NCBI RefSeq assembly: GCF_900177645.1
Contig: NZ_FXAO01000003.1
Location: forward strand, 372,001-436,000
Origin: Arenibacter troitsensis
Lineage (GTDB): Bacteria; Bacteroidota; Bacteroidia; Flavobacteriales; Flavobacteriaceae
Direction of reading: 5' to 3'
DNA length: 64,000 bases
The notes beneath the pieces are model-generated. The model had not been told where the DNA came from. It made no database searches and worked only from the letters and a program-made list of their open reading frames with translations. The translations under genes and the position numbers were made by a program. Shown piece by piece: positions 16,168-25,975 of the stretch (its first letter is position 1; each line of letters opens with the position of its first letter).

Positions 16168-17487
16168 ATGAGAAATTTAATACTCCTTTTTACAGCGTTT
16201 ATATTAGGTACTTCAGGTTCCCAGGCAGCTTCAGTGGAAGATAAGGTTGCCACAAGCAATACTTATAGGAATAATAACTCATTTATTTTTGTAGAAAATG
16301 GCATCACATTTTCAGTTTATCCTGATGGGGAGTTCGATTTCTACATAGATAATAGAGGTGGTGTAAATGCCAATGTAAATTTTGGCCATACCAATATTAC
16401 CTTTAATTCGGGTTACGACTATAACCCATATGTACAGTACGACGATTACGGTGCAGTTATACAAATTGAGAATGTCCCTATCTACTATGATTATTACGGC
16501 AGGGTTACCCAAATTGGGGATGTAGATATCAACTATAACAGTGGTAGGGTTTCACGGGTTGGCGGACTTTATGTGTATTACAACAATCGTGGGATTTACA
16601 GTCACCATAGGGGGTTCATCAACATCTACAACAGACATTATGTTTACAGCCCTTTCCACAGCTATTTTGTAAGACCTGCCATAGGCTTTTGTCTAGTATT
16701 CGGTAGTCCATATAGAAGATATTACGAACCGGTAAGATATACCTATTACAGGCCATATCATCACAACTACAGAAAAGCATATGCTAGAATAGGCCACCAT
16801 TACAAATACAATAAGGGTAATCATCATAAGAGAAGCACCATTTATAGAAACGACAAAAGAGTTGCCGTTAGGGATAATGGGTACAGAAATAACAATAATC
16901 TCAGATCCAACAGGTCCGTAGCAAGTAGAAACGATGGTTATAGAAATAACAATACTGTGTCAAGAAGTACAACATCTAGAAGCAACAATTTAAGCGGCAG
17001 AGATAATACTATTTCAAGATCCACCACTCAACGTAGCAACGGAAACGGTACGGTAAAGAGAAGTACCACCGTAAGAAGCAGTTCACCTAGTTCCAGAAAT
17101 GATAAATCAGTTTCCAGAAGTTCTTCGATCCGCCCAAATAATAATGGAAATGCTCAAAGAACAGTAAGTAGAACAACCACTACAAGAAGTAGTAATGGCA
17201 ATGGAAGTTCTGTAACAAGGAGCAAAGCAGTTGTATCCAGACCTTCTGGAACTACCAGGACAGTGGTAAAAAAGGAAGTGAACAGAAGCCCACGAAATAC
17301 TTCGATTAGCAGAAGTTCCTCTAGTAGAAGCAATAGCGGCTCATCTGTAAGGAATACAACTGTAAAACGACCAAATGTACAGTCGAAGAGTACTGTAAAA
17401 AGGTCGGTGGCAAGTTCATCCAACGGTAGTAGTGCAAGAAAAATTTCAACGACTTCCACAAGAGGAAGAAGTTCTGGAAGTAATTAA
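16168..17487 (+). CDS. Secreted protein with a long basic Ser/Arg/Asn-rich tail
   Basis: A 439 aa protein from ATG 16168 (a TTG nine codons earlier would spoil the signal peptide). Residues 1-20 form a signal peptide (LILLFTAFILGTSGSQA). Residues about 40-180 are rich in Tyr, Gly, Asp and Asn (FVENGITFSVYPDGEFDFYI, PYVQYDDYGAVIQIENVPIYYDYYGRVTQIGD), giving a probable beta-rich domain with repeated strands. From about 190 the chain becomes low-complexity, made of Arg, Ser, Asn and Thr in patterns such as VSRSTTSRSN and TVKRSTTVRSS. The tail is strongly basic and likely disordered, possibly binding polyanions such as LPS, extracellular DNA or polysaccharide. No known family name. Followed by a terminator. 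Confidence 0.72.
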   Translation: MRNLILLFTAFILGTSGSQAASVEDKVATSNTYRNNNSFIFVENGITFSVYPDGEFDFYIDNRGGVNANVNFGHTNITFNSGYDYNPYVQYDDYGAVIQIENVPIYYDYYGRVTQIGDVDINYNSGRVSRVGGLYVYYNNRGIYSHHRGFINIYNRHYVYSPFHSYFVRPAIGFCLVFGSPYRRYYEPVRYTYYRPYHHNYRKAYARIGHHYKYNKGNHHKRSTIYRNDKRVAVRDNGYRNNNNLRSNRSVASRNDGYRNNNTVSRSTTSRSNNLSGRDNTISRSTTQRSNGNGTVKRSTTVRSSSPSSRNDKSVSRSSSIRPNNNGNAQRTVSRTTTTRSSNGNGSSVTRSKAVVSRPSGTTRTVVKKEVNRSPRNTSISRSSSSRSNSGSSVRNTTVKRPNVQSKSTVKRSVASSSNGSSARKISTTSTRGRSSGSN

Positions 17488-17517
17488 AAATAGTTTTTAG
17501 GTTGGTTAGTTGTTTAG

Positions 17518-17549
17518 CCCCGTAGCGAATTCGTTCCTGCGGGGTTTTT
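17518..17549 (+). terminator. Rho-independent terminator
   Basis: Stem ccccgtag / ctgcgggg (17518-17525 with 17537-17544, one G-T pair) and five T. It ends the secreted basic protein gene. Confidence 0.8.
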
Positions 17550-18124
17550 CTTTCTAAAAAGATTATTATGCTCCAATTGGTGGATCAAGAACAATTGTTG
17601 TGTTTATGCAGAAATTAGGATTAATTAATAGGAGCAATTTAGTAAAACCAACCATTAAATTATTTTTTCATTTTACTCAATTGGTTGTTATTGTTTTTTA
17701 TCGGATTTCGTGAATCTTCGATTTCTTTGCTTGTCCAACCCTTTGACTCCGCTCAGGGTACGGCCATGCCATCTCCACGACGGAACTAAAAGAACGGCCT
17801 ATTTTCAATTTCGTCTTAAATCAAGTGGTTTTCACACTGGTCGTGGGAAGCCGTCCATAGAGCATTTCACCTTAGTGAAAGCGGCCTGGGCGGCGCGGCA
17901 GTGGAAATTGCGTAGATTTAAAGAAATTTAAAATCAGCCTAGCGTTTTTTGGTTCGTTTTTTGGGCGATGCAAAAAATGAACAGAACACTAACTTGAGCT
18001 GGTCAGGCATATCATTTTGTAATTCACACACAACTTTTGGGATTGATCCCAATTGGTCCTGCCCAATATGGAAATAGTTACCTTCCAAAACCATTTCACA
18101 AGTTTAGCGACAAACTATATGGTC
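17550..18124. repeat. Non-coding, repeat-like intergenic region
   Basis: 575 bases without a credible gene. A 73-codon plus-strand frame (17710-17931) is not supported by a start context and has odd composition; GC rises sharply near 17,820-17,910 compared with the flanks. A 12-bp hairpin (gttcgttttttg 17952-17963 with caaaaaatgaac 17971-17982, one G-T pair) marks the right part. It resembles dispersed intergenic elements of Flavobacteriaceae, but I cannot show other copies. Confidence 0.4.
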
Positions 18125-19594
18125 CTATCTTTTTAATCCCAACTTTCCCAAATAAAATGAGATGGCCCCAGATACATCTGCTGATATTTTAAAGCGATAT
18201 AAAACAAAAATATAACAAAGCAGAATCAATATACTTTTTAGGCCGATATTAAGCACAGGGTGGAATGGAAAAGAAACAAAGTAAAAAATGATCGATAATA
18301 CCAATAGAAGAAATACAACCTTAAAGGTCTCTTTTGTAATGGGTTGAATCCCAAATTTCAATTTAACGAACCCCAATTTTATAGTATTGTATATAAAAAA
18401 AGCCATAAAACTAGCTATGGCCGCACCATCCAAACCATATTTTGGAATCAGCCATAGGTTCAATAAAATGGTTAAAATGGCCAAAGCAACCCCCATAAGG
18501 AGCAATGCCCTATAAAAATCCGAATTGTACATTATTGCATTGTTATTGCCCAAGAGGGCATCATACACTCTGGCAAACCCAATGATGAAAACAATGACAT
18601 ATCCGCCACGATAAGAGTCGGGCAACAAGTTGTACAGGTCATTAAGATTGAGAATAATCAAAATAAATATGAGCCCGGATACAATTAACAATGTTAGCGA
18701 GCTCTTTTGATATAATGTTTTTAGAGCCTTGACATCCTTTTTATGAAGAATTTCCGCGGTTAAGGGGTAGGTTATATTGTGCATGGACCTGGACGGCACA
18801 GCAATGACGGTTGCTATATATCCGGCAACACTATAATAGGCCACATTTTTAATTTCTATAAATTGATTGATCATCACCTTGTCTACCTCCAACAAAACTA
18901 TTGCCGCAGATCCGCCCAAAATAATTAGGGTACTATAATTAATAATTTCCCGGGTGTTGGCAGGAAAGCTAAAATTCAACTTTAATCGAAGCGATTTTAA
19001 GGCATAGACCTGCATTATAAGTGTCCTAAGGATATACATCCCAACCATGGCATTTAGAAATGTCAAGACCGAAATAAAGTCCCAATAAACCAACAAAAGC
19101 AGAAAGGTAATCACTATCCTACTAAATACTTCCTTCATAAAGTTCCCAAAAACCGACTTCATCTGAACCTTTGCCCAAGCGTAAAACACTTCAAAATAGG
19201 CCATTGCCACACCAATGATAAATATATGCCAAACGTACCCTTTTACTATTGGGTTTTCCTTGGACAGGAAATCACCAATAGTCTCATTCGCCAGATAAGA
19301 AATAGCTCCAATAGGTACAATAAGTATAAGTGGCAAGAAGACCATTAGGGTCAAAAAACCATCCTTCCCGTTAAGATCCTGGATACCTGAATAATATTTG
19401 ATCATGGCATTCGGAATACCAAATGCCAATATTGGCATTAGAACGGATGATGCGGACAGTATAACATTGACCAAACCAAAATATTCATCCGATAAAAACC
19501 GCGTATATAGAAAGAGCAGGTTTAAGGCCCCTATGGCAAAGCCACCATAAGTAATCAAAGTATTGTTCAATGATTGTTTTAAGACTATTCCCAT
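18125..19594 (-). CDS. Oligosaccharide/polysaccharide flippase (Wzx-like, MOP superfamily)
   Basis: A 489 aa membrane protein with about 12-14 hydrophobic helices, including the N-terminal LITYGGFAIGALNLLFLYTRFL typical of Wzx/RfbX-type exporters. These flip lipid-linked glycan units across the inner membrane. It overlaps the upstream glycosyltransferase gene by ten bases, so the two are cotranscribed, and the flippase may move the glycan that the transferase builds. The substrate is unknown. Confidence 0.85.
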   Translation of the reverse strand: MGIVLKQSLNNTLITYGGFAIGALNLLFLYTRFLSDEYFGLVNVILSASSVLMPILAFGIPNAMIKYYSGIQDLNGKDGFLTLMVFLPLILIVPIGAISYLANETIGDFLSKENPIVKGYVWHIFIIGVAMAYFEVFYAWAKVQMKSVFGNFMKEVFSRIVITFLLLLVYWDFISVLTFLNAMVGMYILRTLIMQVYALKSLRLKLNFSFPANTREIINYSTLIILGGSAAIVLLEVDKVMINQFIEIKNVAYYSVAGYIATVIAVPSRSMHNITYPLTAEILHKKDVKALKTLYQKSSLTLLIVSGLIFILIILNLNDLYNLLPDSYRGGYVIVFIIGFARVYDALLGNNNAIMYNSDFYRALLLMGVALAILTILLNLWLIPKYGLDGAAIASFMAFFIYNTIKLGFVKLKFGIQPITKETFKVVFLLLVLSIIFYFVSFPFHPVLNIGLKSILILLCYIFVLYRFKISADVSGAISFYLGKLGLKR

Positions 19595-20865
19595 GCTAAA
19601 AACTTGGATAACTTTGCCGTTAATTCCCTTCTGTGATATTGTTCAACCTCTGCCAAAGGCAAAACCAATTCCTCTTTTTTATACTCTTGAAACCATTGCA
19701 GCAATGTAGTTTTTAACTCGCCCAGCTGTGCATATGTATAGGTCTTACCTGTATTGGATTCGGCAATAAGATCCCCTACCTCCCAATTGGATGGGCCAAC
19801 GCCCAGGATAGGTCTTTTTGAGGCCATATACTCAAACACCTTTCCCGGAATAATACCCTGGGTCTCTTCAGAATCTATTTCTATTAACAACAGCACTTGC
19901 GACTTTCTTTGATAATGGAGTGCATCATCGTGCGAAACATAGCCCAATAATTTGGTAAAGGATTGAAGACCATAAAAATAGATACTTTCCAAAACGTCCG
20001 AACTAATAACGCCTGCCAATTGCAATTTGAAGCATTTTTTAAAATCAGGGTATTCCTGAATTAATTCCGATAGCGCTTTCCAAAGACTAATAGGATTTCT
20101 TCCCGTTAACAGGGATCCAATATGTGAAATGGTAAAATCAACGTCCAAAGCCACAGAATTGCCCAGAGTTGTATCATACCCATTGGTAATAACCGTAATT
20201 GGTTTTTGGGTTATTTGGGAAAACTCCTGTTTTGTAGTCTTACTGGTAACTATTATTTTATCGGCTTCATTAAGCACTAATTTCTCCAGCTGTTTGTGTT
20301 TTGTTTGGGAAGCCTTGGTCAGTTTCAATTTTTTATGATAGCCGATCGAAGTCCATGGATCCCTAAAGTCCGTTATCCACCTAATTTTGGTGCGTTTTTT
20401 TAGTTCAAGACCAATAAGATGAAGACTATGTGGGGGACCGGTAGTTATTACGGTTCTTATATTTTCCTTTTCAATGACATCTACCAAAAAATCAACCGAA
20501 GGTTTTATCCAAAATTTTCTGGCATCGGGAATAAACAAATTTCCCCTTATCCACAACATCACTTTTTCTACAACAGATTGATTTTTGGAATTGATTATTC
20601 CAGCGCTGATCTTTTTGGTCTTTTTTTTGGAAAATATTCGGGCAAAGCCATAAGGTTCATAAATGGGCTTTTTATATATTTTTACACCTGCCGGTACTTC
20701 ATCCACTAAAGATTCGTCTATTATGGGATAATTGGGGTTTTCCGGAATATATACAATAGGTTCTATATCATAATCCCTAAGGTATTTCACAAACTTCAAC
20801 CATCGCTGTACTCCAGGTCCACCTGCCGGAGGCCAATAATACGTGATGATGAGTACCTTGTGCAT
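19585..20865 (-). CDS. Glycosyltransferase, GT4/GT-B type
   Basis: A 426 aa GT-B glycosyltransferase. N-terminal glycine-rich acceptor-side strand VLIITYYWPPAGGPGVQRW, then TDFRDPWTSIG, and in the C-terminal half the donor-side pattern GIIPGKVFEYMASKRPILGVGP with a Glu in the EX7E-like region. It should transfer a sugar from a nucleotide donor at the cytoplasmic membrane face. The start ATG shares its A with the stop of yfhO (TAATG overlap), and its end overlaps the flippase, showing a tight operon. Confidence 0.85.
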   Translation of the reverse strand: MHKVLIITYYWPPAGGPGVQRWLKFVKYLRDYDIEPIVYIPENPNYPIIDESLVDEVPAGVKIYKKPIYEPYGFARIFSKKKTKKISAGIINSKNQSVVEKVMLWIRGNLFIPDARKFWIKPSVDFLVDVIEKENIRTVITTGPPHSLHLIGLELKKRTKIRWITDFRDPWTSIGYHKKLKLTKASQTKHKQLEKLVLNEADKIIVTSKTTKQEFSQITQKPITVITNGYDTTLGNSVALDVDFTISHIGSLLTGRNPISLWKALSELIQEYPDFKKCFKLQLAGVISSDVLESIYFYGLQSFTKLLGYVSHDDALHYQRKSQVLLLIEIDSEETQGIIPGKVFEYMASKRPILGVGPSNWEVGDLIAESNTGKTYTYAQLGELKTTLLQWFQEYKKEELVLPLAEVEQYHRRELTAKLSKFLAWE

Positions 20866-23300
20866 TAAGCTGTTGGTTTTTTTCTAGAACTCCAAAAGGC
20901 ATGGCCAATTCCAAAAAGAAATACCAGTACCAAGATTATGGAACTTGCCATAGTTATATTGGCTCCAACCCTGATAAGGCTAGGCTCAAACTTAAACTCA
21001 ATTTTGTGATTTCCTGCCGGTACCTCCAAGGCCCTTAAAACATAATTCACCTTAAAATGTTCCTTTAACTTGCCGTCTATATAAGCATTCCAACCATGTG
21101 GATAGTACATTTCGGAAAATACGGCAATTCCAGGGTTGACATTATTGGAACTATAGGTTAAATGGTTAGGTCTATATTGGGTAAGCTTTATACTTGCCGT
21201 AGAGTCGGTCTTATAATTGAGTTCCTTTATGTTTTCAAACTTCGACTTGTTAAAAACCGCTTTATACTTTACATCCAAAGTATTCAAAGCCATTATTTCA
21301 TCATTGGCATTATAGACCGGCACCAATTCATCAATAAACCAGGCATTGCCGTTGGCATCTGGATTTAACGCTGGATAATTCCTGCCCTCTTCATCTTGCT
21401 GTACCACATATTTTACATTGAGCATACTCAAAACCCTGACGTTATTCTTGGATATGTGAAAATCGAACAATTCCTGGATCCCCGCCGGTTTAGCAGCGTG
21501 GTAGCCCCAAATGGATTGGTGAAAATAGGCGGTACGGCCTCCCCCTCCTATCTCTGAAGGGTCGTACACCCTAAAAACTGTAGTGTCCTTGGCAATCTGC
21601 CTGTCCATATCTGTTTCCTGAAAGGGTTCCAACATTCTTCGTTGCGCCACAAAATCGTCTTCATTTACATAGCGCTTTGCTACCCCAACCAAATCGAACA
21701 TTACCAGCACTCCCAACAGAACAATCACCAAATTCTGTTTTAATTTATTCTTTAAATAGAACCAAATAACAAGTGCTGCCAGGGCAACATAGATCAGTGA
21801 CCTAAAAATATCCGCATTGTAAACCGCCTTCCTATCGGCCACAATTAAGGAGACAATGTCATCCCCATAATACTGGCGGTAGGTTTCATCGCTCTGTCCG
21901 GTAAAACTGAACATTCCTTTGACCAGAAAAAGAAGGACTCCGATTCCCAAAGTAATGAATAGCGTTAATTTTAGGTCCTTAAGTTTCTTGGAAGTATCCT
22001 TCTTGGGATCAAAAAGTTGTACCAAGGCAAGGATGGCCAAAACAGGAGCACAGAGTTCCAGAATGACCTGAATGGATGACACCGCCCTGAATTTATTGTA
22101 TAACGGAAAATAATCGATCATTACATCCGTAAGGAGACCAAAATTTTTGCCCCACGAAAGAAGAAGTGCCATTATAGTACCTCCCAGAAGCCACCATTTT
22201 GCTTTTCCCTTGACCAAAAATAGCCCCAATACAAAAAGAAAGAACACTACGGCCCCGATATAGGCAGGGGCAGCAACGATAGGTTGGTCTCCCCAATAAA
22301 GTGGCAACGCACTGGTAAAATCCAATGCCTTGGATCTGGATATTCCGTTCTCGGTCAAAAAGGTATAGGTTTTGGAGTCGGCTCCCAGATCCTCCCCGCC
22401 TGATCCCCCGAAAAGTCTGGGAACAAACAAATTGAAGGATTCCACAATACCGTAGCTATATTGCGTAATATACTCCCGGTCCAGACCTGAACCGCTTTCT
22501 TTAGGCTCGCCATTAGCCGTTATGGTAAGGTCCGATTTTCCCCTTGTACTCCAATCCGCATATTCCTTGGTAGCCAATAGACTAGTGGCATTTGCAGCGA
22601 TGCCCAATAACACCGCCAATACTAGAATTGCCACCGAAACACCAAAATGTTTCAATTTTTTTTTCTTAATGGCGTCCACTAAATAAACTGTTCCAAGAAT
22701 AAGCACCAACAACATAAAATAGTAGGTCATCTGGTAATGGTTGGCACCTACTTCCAAGGCCATAGCTAAGGCCGTTAAGAGAAATCCCCAAAGGTATTTC
22801 TTCCTGAACACCAAAATTATGCCCCCTAAAAGCATGGGCATATAGCCAATGGCATGTGCCTTTGCATTATGGCCTACCCCCAATATAATGATCATATACG
22901 TGGAGAAACCAAAAGCCAATGCTCCCAACACCGCCAACTTGTAATCTACCTTGAGACAACATAACAAAATATAAAAACCGATAAGGTATATAAAAAGGTA
23001 ATCTGCGGGCCTAGGTAAAAACCGGATGATCCGATCCAACTTTTTTACATAATCATGGGGGTAATAGGCTCCCAATTGATAAGTGGGCATTCCACCAAAA
23101 GCACTATTGGTCCAATACGGCTCCTCTCCCGTTTTCTTTCGGAAATCATTTTGCTCCTTGGCCATTCCAGTAAATTGGACAATATCGGATTGCTGTATTA
23201 CCTTCCCTTGAAGTACGGGATGGAAATAGGCCAGCGCTGCAATTATAAAAAATACCGTTACAAAAAAATGGATAAAAAAGGCTCTTAGACCGTTTCTCAT
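20865..23300 (-). CDS. YfhO family large membrane protein
   Basis: An 811 aa protein with more than ten membrane segments in its first half and again near residues 500-540, a large soluble region near the end and a final helix (ASSIILVLVFLFGIGHAF). YfhO proteins resemble GT-C membrane glycosyltransferases; in Gram-positive bacteria they add sugars to teichoic acids, in Bacteroidetes the target is unknown. Acidic and aromatic residues near the first loop (FGGMPTYQLGAYYP) fit a GT-C active-site face. It is joined to the GT4 and flippase genes by overlapping codons, suggesting a lipid-linked glycan pathway. Confidence 0.85.
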   Translation of the reverse strand: MRNGLRAFFIHFFVTVFFIIAALAYFHPVLQGKVIQQSDIVQFTGMAKEQNDFRKKTGEEPYWTNSAFGGMPTYQLGAYYPHDYVKKLDRIIRFLPRPADYLFIYLIGFYILLCCLKVDYKLAVLGALAFGFSTYMIIILGVGHNAKAHAIGYMPMLLGGIILVFRKKYLWGFLLTALAMALEVGANHYQMTYYFMLLVLILGTVYLVDAIKKKKLKHFGVSVAILVLAVLLGIAANATSLLATKEYADWSTRGKSDLTITANGEPKESGSGLDREYITQYSYGIVESFNLFVPRLFGGSGGEDLGADSKTYTFLTENGISRSKALDFTSALPLYWGDQPIVAAPAYIGAVVFFLFVLGLFLVKGKAKWWLLGGTIMALLLSWGKNFGLLTDVMIDYFPLYNKFRAVSSIQVILELCAPVLAILALVQLFDPKKDTSKKLKDLKLTLFITLGIGVLLFLVKGMFSFTGQSDETYRQYYGDDIVSLIVADRKAVYNADIFRSLIYVALAALVIWFYLKNKLKQNLVIVLLGVLVMFDLVGVAKRYVNEDDFVAQRRMLEPFQETDMDRQIAKDTTVFRVYDPSEIGGGGRTAYFHQSIWGYHAAKPAGIQELFDFHISKNNVRVLSMLNVKYVVQQDEEGRNYPALNPDANGNAWFIDELVPVYNANDEIMALNTLDVKYKAVFNKSKFENIKELNYKTDSTASIKLTQYRPNHLTYSSNNVNPGIAVFSEMYYPHGWNAYIDGKLKEHFKVNYVLRALEVPAGNHKIEFKFEPSLIRVGANITMASSIILVLVFLFGIGHAFWSSRKKPTA

Positions 23301-23319
23301 GTTTGGTTATGGTAAAAGG

Positions 23320-23583
23320 TTATTCAATTTCCTCAAAATCTATGTATTCTCCAACATTTTTTGAGCTGTTCTTTTTCTTGGTCGTTTTTTTATCAATTAT
23401 AACGTCGCCAATTTGTTCTTCATCTTGAGGTTGCCGACCTGCAAAACCTTCAAACCTTTCCTTAAAATGATCTTCGGTCTTCCTTGCGGCATACCTAAAC
23501 AATTTAGGAGCAAACCATTTGGCCAGAATTTTAAGCAAATAGTATACTAAGAGTACAATTAGTATCGTTTTTAAAAAACCCAT
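23320..23583 (-). CDS. DUF4834 family small membrane protein
   Basis: An 87 aa protein: one N-terminal membrane segment (residues 3-22, LKTILIVLLVYYLLKILAKW) followed by a charged tail ending in YIDFEEIE. This matches DUF4834, a short family of Bacteroidetes with no known role. It is the first gene of the minus-strand operon, 19 bases before yfhO. Confidence 0.8.
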   Translation of the reverse strand: MGFLKTILIVLLVYYLLKILAKWFAPKLFRYAARKTEDHFKERFEGFAGRQPQDEEQIGDVIIDKKTTKKKNSSKNVGEYIDFEEIE

Positions 23584-23605
23584 AATAAGTTGACAAATTT
23601 TATAT

Positions 23606-23613
23606 CAAAAGTA
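23606..23613 (-). promoter_or_regulatory. -7 promoter box of the DUF4834/YfhO/GT4/flippase operon
   Basis: TACTTTTG on the minus strand matches TAnnTTTG, 22 bases before the DUF4834 start. The nearest TTG upstream is 25 bp away, slightly long. Confidence 0.4.
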
Positions 23614-23671
23614 CAATTCTAACGTTGTATTAATAGTGCAAAAGTCTTAAAATAATAATAAAATAGTACCT

Positions 23672-24748
23672 ATGGAGTATATTGTTTCCAAGAAACGCCT
23701 TTTGAAAATACTAATATTTGGAATTTTCACCATTCCATTGGTCTCATTTTCACAATACACCGATGTCATCAACTCCAATAGACCTGGACTATCTGTAAGT
23801 GCATATGCCATTGGCACCAATGTTTTACAGGCCGAGTTTGGCGTTGCTTATGAACAACAGGACCACTCAAAGCTAGCTACCGAATCCAATATTTTTGGAG
23901 CCGATCTGTCATTGCGTTATGGCCTACTTTTCGAAACCTTGGAACTGAATTATGAAGGTACTTTCGACAATCAAAATAAAACATATACCAACACAGGGGT
24001 AGAAATTACGAACACCGATTTTTCCAGAAACAGAATAGGTTTAAAATTTTTGGTTTACGATCCTTTCAAGAATCCCGAAAATAACAAGCCCAATCTTTAT
24101 AGCTGGAAGGCCAACTACGGATTTAAGCTAAAAAATCTAATCCCGGCCGTATCGGTCTACGCAGGTGCCAATTTTGTATTGGGAGACAATCCTTTTTACC
24201 GAGGTGACCCCACGGTCTCGCCAAGGGTAATGCTTGCAACACAAAGTAGGCTTACCCCAAGATTTGTGCTTATTTCCAATATTGCCTATGATAGATTGGG
24301 AACGGATTTCCCGGAATGGAACTACACAGTATCCTTATCCCACGCCTTTAGAGACCCAAAATGGAGTGTCTTTGTGGAAAACCAAGGAATAAAAAGTGAC
24401 CGGTACGCAGATGTACTCTTAAGGGGTGGTGTGGCCCATTTGTTAGGTGAGAATATGCAGGTGGACATGAATTTGGGCGCAAGTTTTAAGAATACACCCA
24501 GTAGGATCTTTGCCTCAATGGGATTCTCCTATAGGATAGACATGCATAGGGACAAGGTAAAGGCCATTGAAGATCAAAAGGCCGGAGAAAATGGCGGGCC
24601 TATCAACAAAAACGCCATGAAGAAAAAGAAAAAAGGGAAAAACAAGGGTACCGGCGCAGAGGATATTGATTTGGGACCTACCAAAAAACAACTTCGGAAA
24701 CTAAAGAAAAAAGAAAGGAATAGGGACGATTCTGAAATTGATTTCTAA
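23672..24748 (+). CDS. Outer-membrane transporter-like protein (phenol-degradation MetA-type family)
   Basis: A 358 aa protein with an N-terminal signal sequence (residues 8-27, LLKILIFGIFTIPLVSFSQ) and NSNRPGLSVSAYAIGTNVLQAEFGV, the usual beginning of the MetA-pathway-like outer-membrane family. Alternating strands with aromatic ends follow to residue about 290 and fit a beta-barrel. The last 70 residues are an added Lys-rich tail (KKKKKGKNKGTG, KKQLRKLKKKE), not needed for a barrel and probably periplasmic. The substrate is not known. It lies before the GNAT-fold gene on the same strand, with 68 bases between. Confidence 0.7.
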   Translation: MEYIVSKKRLLKILIFGIFTIPLVSFSQYTDVINSNRPGLSVSAYAIGTNVLQAEFGVAYEQQDHSKLATESNIFGADLSLRYGLLFETLELNYEGTFDNQNKTYTNTGVEITNTDFSRNRIGLKFLVYDPFKNPENNKPNLYSWKANYGFKLKNLIPAVSVYAGANFVLGDNPFYRGDPTVSPRVMLATQSRLTPRFVLISNIAYDRLGTDFPEWNYTVSLSHAFRDPKWSVFVENQGIKSDRYADVLLRGGVAHLLGENMQVDMNLGASFKNTPSRIFASMGFSYRIDMHRDKVKAIEDQKAGENGGPINKNAMKKKKKGKNKGTGAEDIDLGPTKKQLRKLKKKERNRDDSEIDF

Positions 24749-24816
24749 CAAAATAACTTTTGTCCTTTTTCCTATAGATTAATATTGCTAATATTGAACC
24801 ATACAAGAACTATGGT

Positions 24817-25935
24817 ATGGTTACTCTGAAAGAAGCAAAAACAAAATCGGAACTTAAAGATTTCGTAAAATTTCCATTTTCACTCTACAAAGGTTCCCCT
24901 TATTGGGTACCCCCTATTATAAATGATGAACTGGAGTCTTTTGACAAAAGTAAAAATCCTGTTTTTAAGGATGCCGATGCTTGGTTTTATCTAGCATATA
25001 GGGACAATAAAATTGTGGGCAGGGTTGCAGCCATTATCAACAGATTGGAAGTGAACCAGCAGCAGGTAAAAAAAATGCGCTTTGGTTGGTTCGATTTTGT
25101 GGACGACTTTGAAGTTACGGAGGCACTGTTCAATAAGGTGGCCGAAATAGGAAAGGAACATAAGTTATCATACATGGAAGGACCTGTAGGTTTTTCCAAT
25201 CTGGACAAGGTAGGCGTACTAACTGAAGGGTTTGATGAGAAAGGCACCATGATTACCTGGTACAACCATCCATATTATGTAAATCATTTTGAACGCTTTG
25301 GGTTTGTAAAGGAAAAGGAGTACATGGAAAATAAATTCCCCTTTAGCAATGCGGAGCCCAAATTCTTTCAGAAGGCAAACGAACTGGTCCGAAAACGATA
25401 TGGTGTAAAGGAATTAAACTTTACTAAAACCAAGGAGGTAATGCCCTGGGCAGATAAGATGTTCGATCTTTTTAACGAGACTTACTCCTCCCTTTCTTCC
25501 TTTGTCCGTATCACCGATATCCAAAAAGAATACTTCAAGAAAAAATACATCAGTTTTATAAATCCCGAGTACATCAAATTCATATTGGATAAGGATGACA
25601 AATTAATAGCATTTGGAATAGTAATGCCTTCATTTTCCAAAGCCTTACAGAAAGCGAAGGGGAAATTATTCCCTTTTGGCATATTTCATTTGCTCAGCGC
25701 GAAAAAAAATAGCAAAGAAGTTATATTTTATTTGATAGGGGTTCTACCAGAATACCAGAACAAAGGAGTTACTGCCGTAATGTTCAATGAATATTACAAG
25801 ACCTTTAAGGCCAAGGGGATTGAAAAATGTGTTAGGACTCCAGAATTAGAGGAAAATGTCGCCATTCGCCAGATATGGAAACATTTCGACCCAAAAATAT
25901 ATAAGAGACGAAGGACCTACAAAAAGGAACTATAA
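24817..25935 (+). CDS. GNAT-fold acyltransferase-like protein, candidate lipid N-acyltransferase
   Basis: A 372 aa protein whose N-terminus (DFVKFPFSLYKGSPYWVPPI) and middle (DNKIVGRVAAIIN, GPVGFSNLD, TWYNHPYYVNHFERFGF) match a family of large GNAT-like proteins found in Bacteroidetes and Proteobacteria. The C-terminal half has the acyl-CoA-fold stretch IGVLPEYQNKGVTAVMF. The family is often annotated only as N-acetyltransferase; I recall that a Caulobacter bacterial ceramide synthase is a GNAT-type protein and may belong to this family. Placed beside an alpha-oxoamine synthase and a cysteate-synthase-like gene, it could N-acylate the amino lipid base. That role is inference. Convergent with the oxoamine synthase gene. 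Confidence 0.65.
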   Translation: MVTLKEAKTKSELKDFVKFPFSLYKGSPYWVPPIINDELESFDKSKNPVFKDADAWFYLAYRDNKIVGRVAAIINRLEVNQQQVKKMRFGWFDFVDDFEVTEALFNKVAEIGKEHKLSYMEGPVGFSNLDKVGVLTEGFDEKGTMITWYNHPYYVNHFERFGFVKEKEYMENKFPFSNAEPKFFQKANELVRKRYGVKELNFTKTKEVMPWADKMFDLFNETYSSLSSFVRITDIQKEYFKKKYISFINPEYIKFILDKDDKLIAFGIVMPSFSKALQKAKGKLFPFGIFHLLSAKKNSKEVIFYLIGVLPEYQNKGVTAVMFNEYYKTFKAKGIEKCVRTPELEENVAIRQIWKHFDPKIYKRRRTYKKEL

Positions 25936-25975
25936 GCGGTCCAAATTTGTAAGGTTTCCAAACCATCCAAAATCA

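Noticed and set aside
17152-17459. 101-codon hydrophobic frame antisense to the basic secreted protein
   Set aside because: Its Leu/Val-rich sequence is the mirror of the Ser/Arg/Asn repeat codons on the plus strand.
17710-17931. 73-codon plus-strand frame in the 17.5-18.1 kb gap
   Set aside because: Composition unlike neighbours and no start context; the region looks like a non-coding element.
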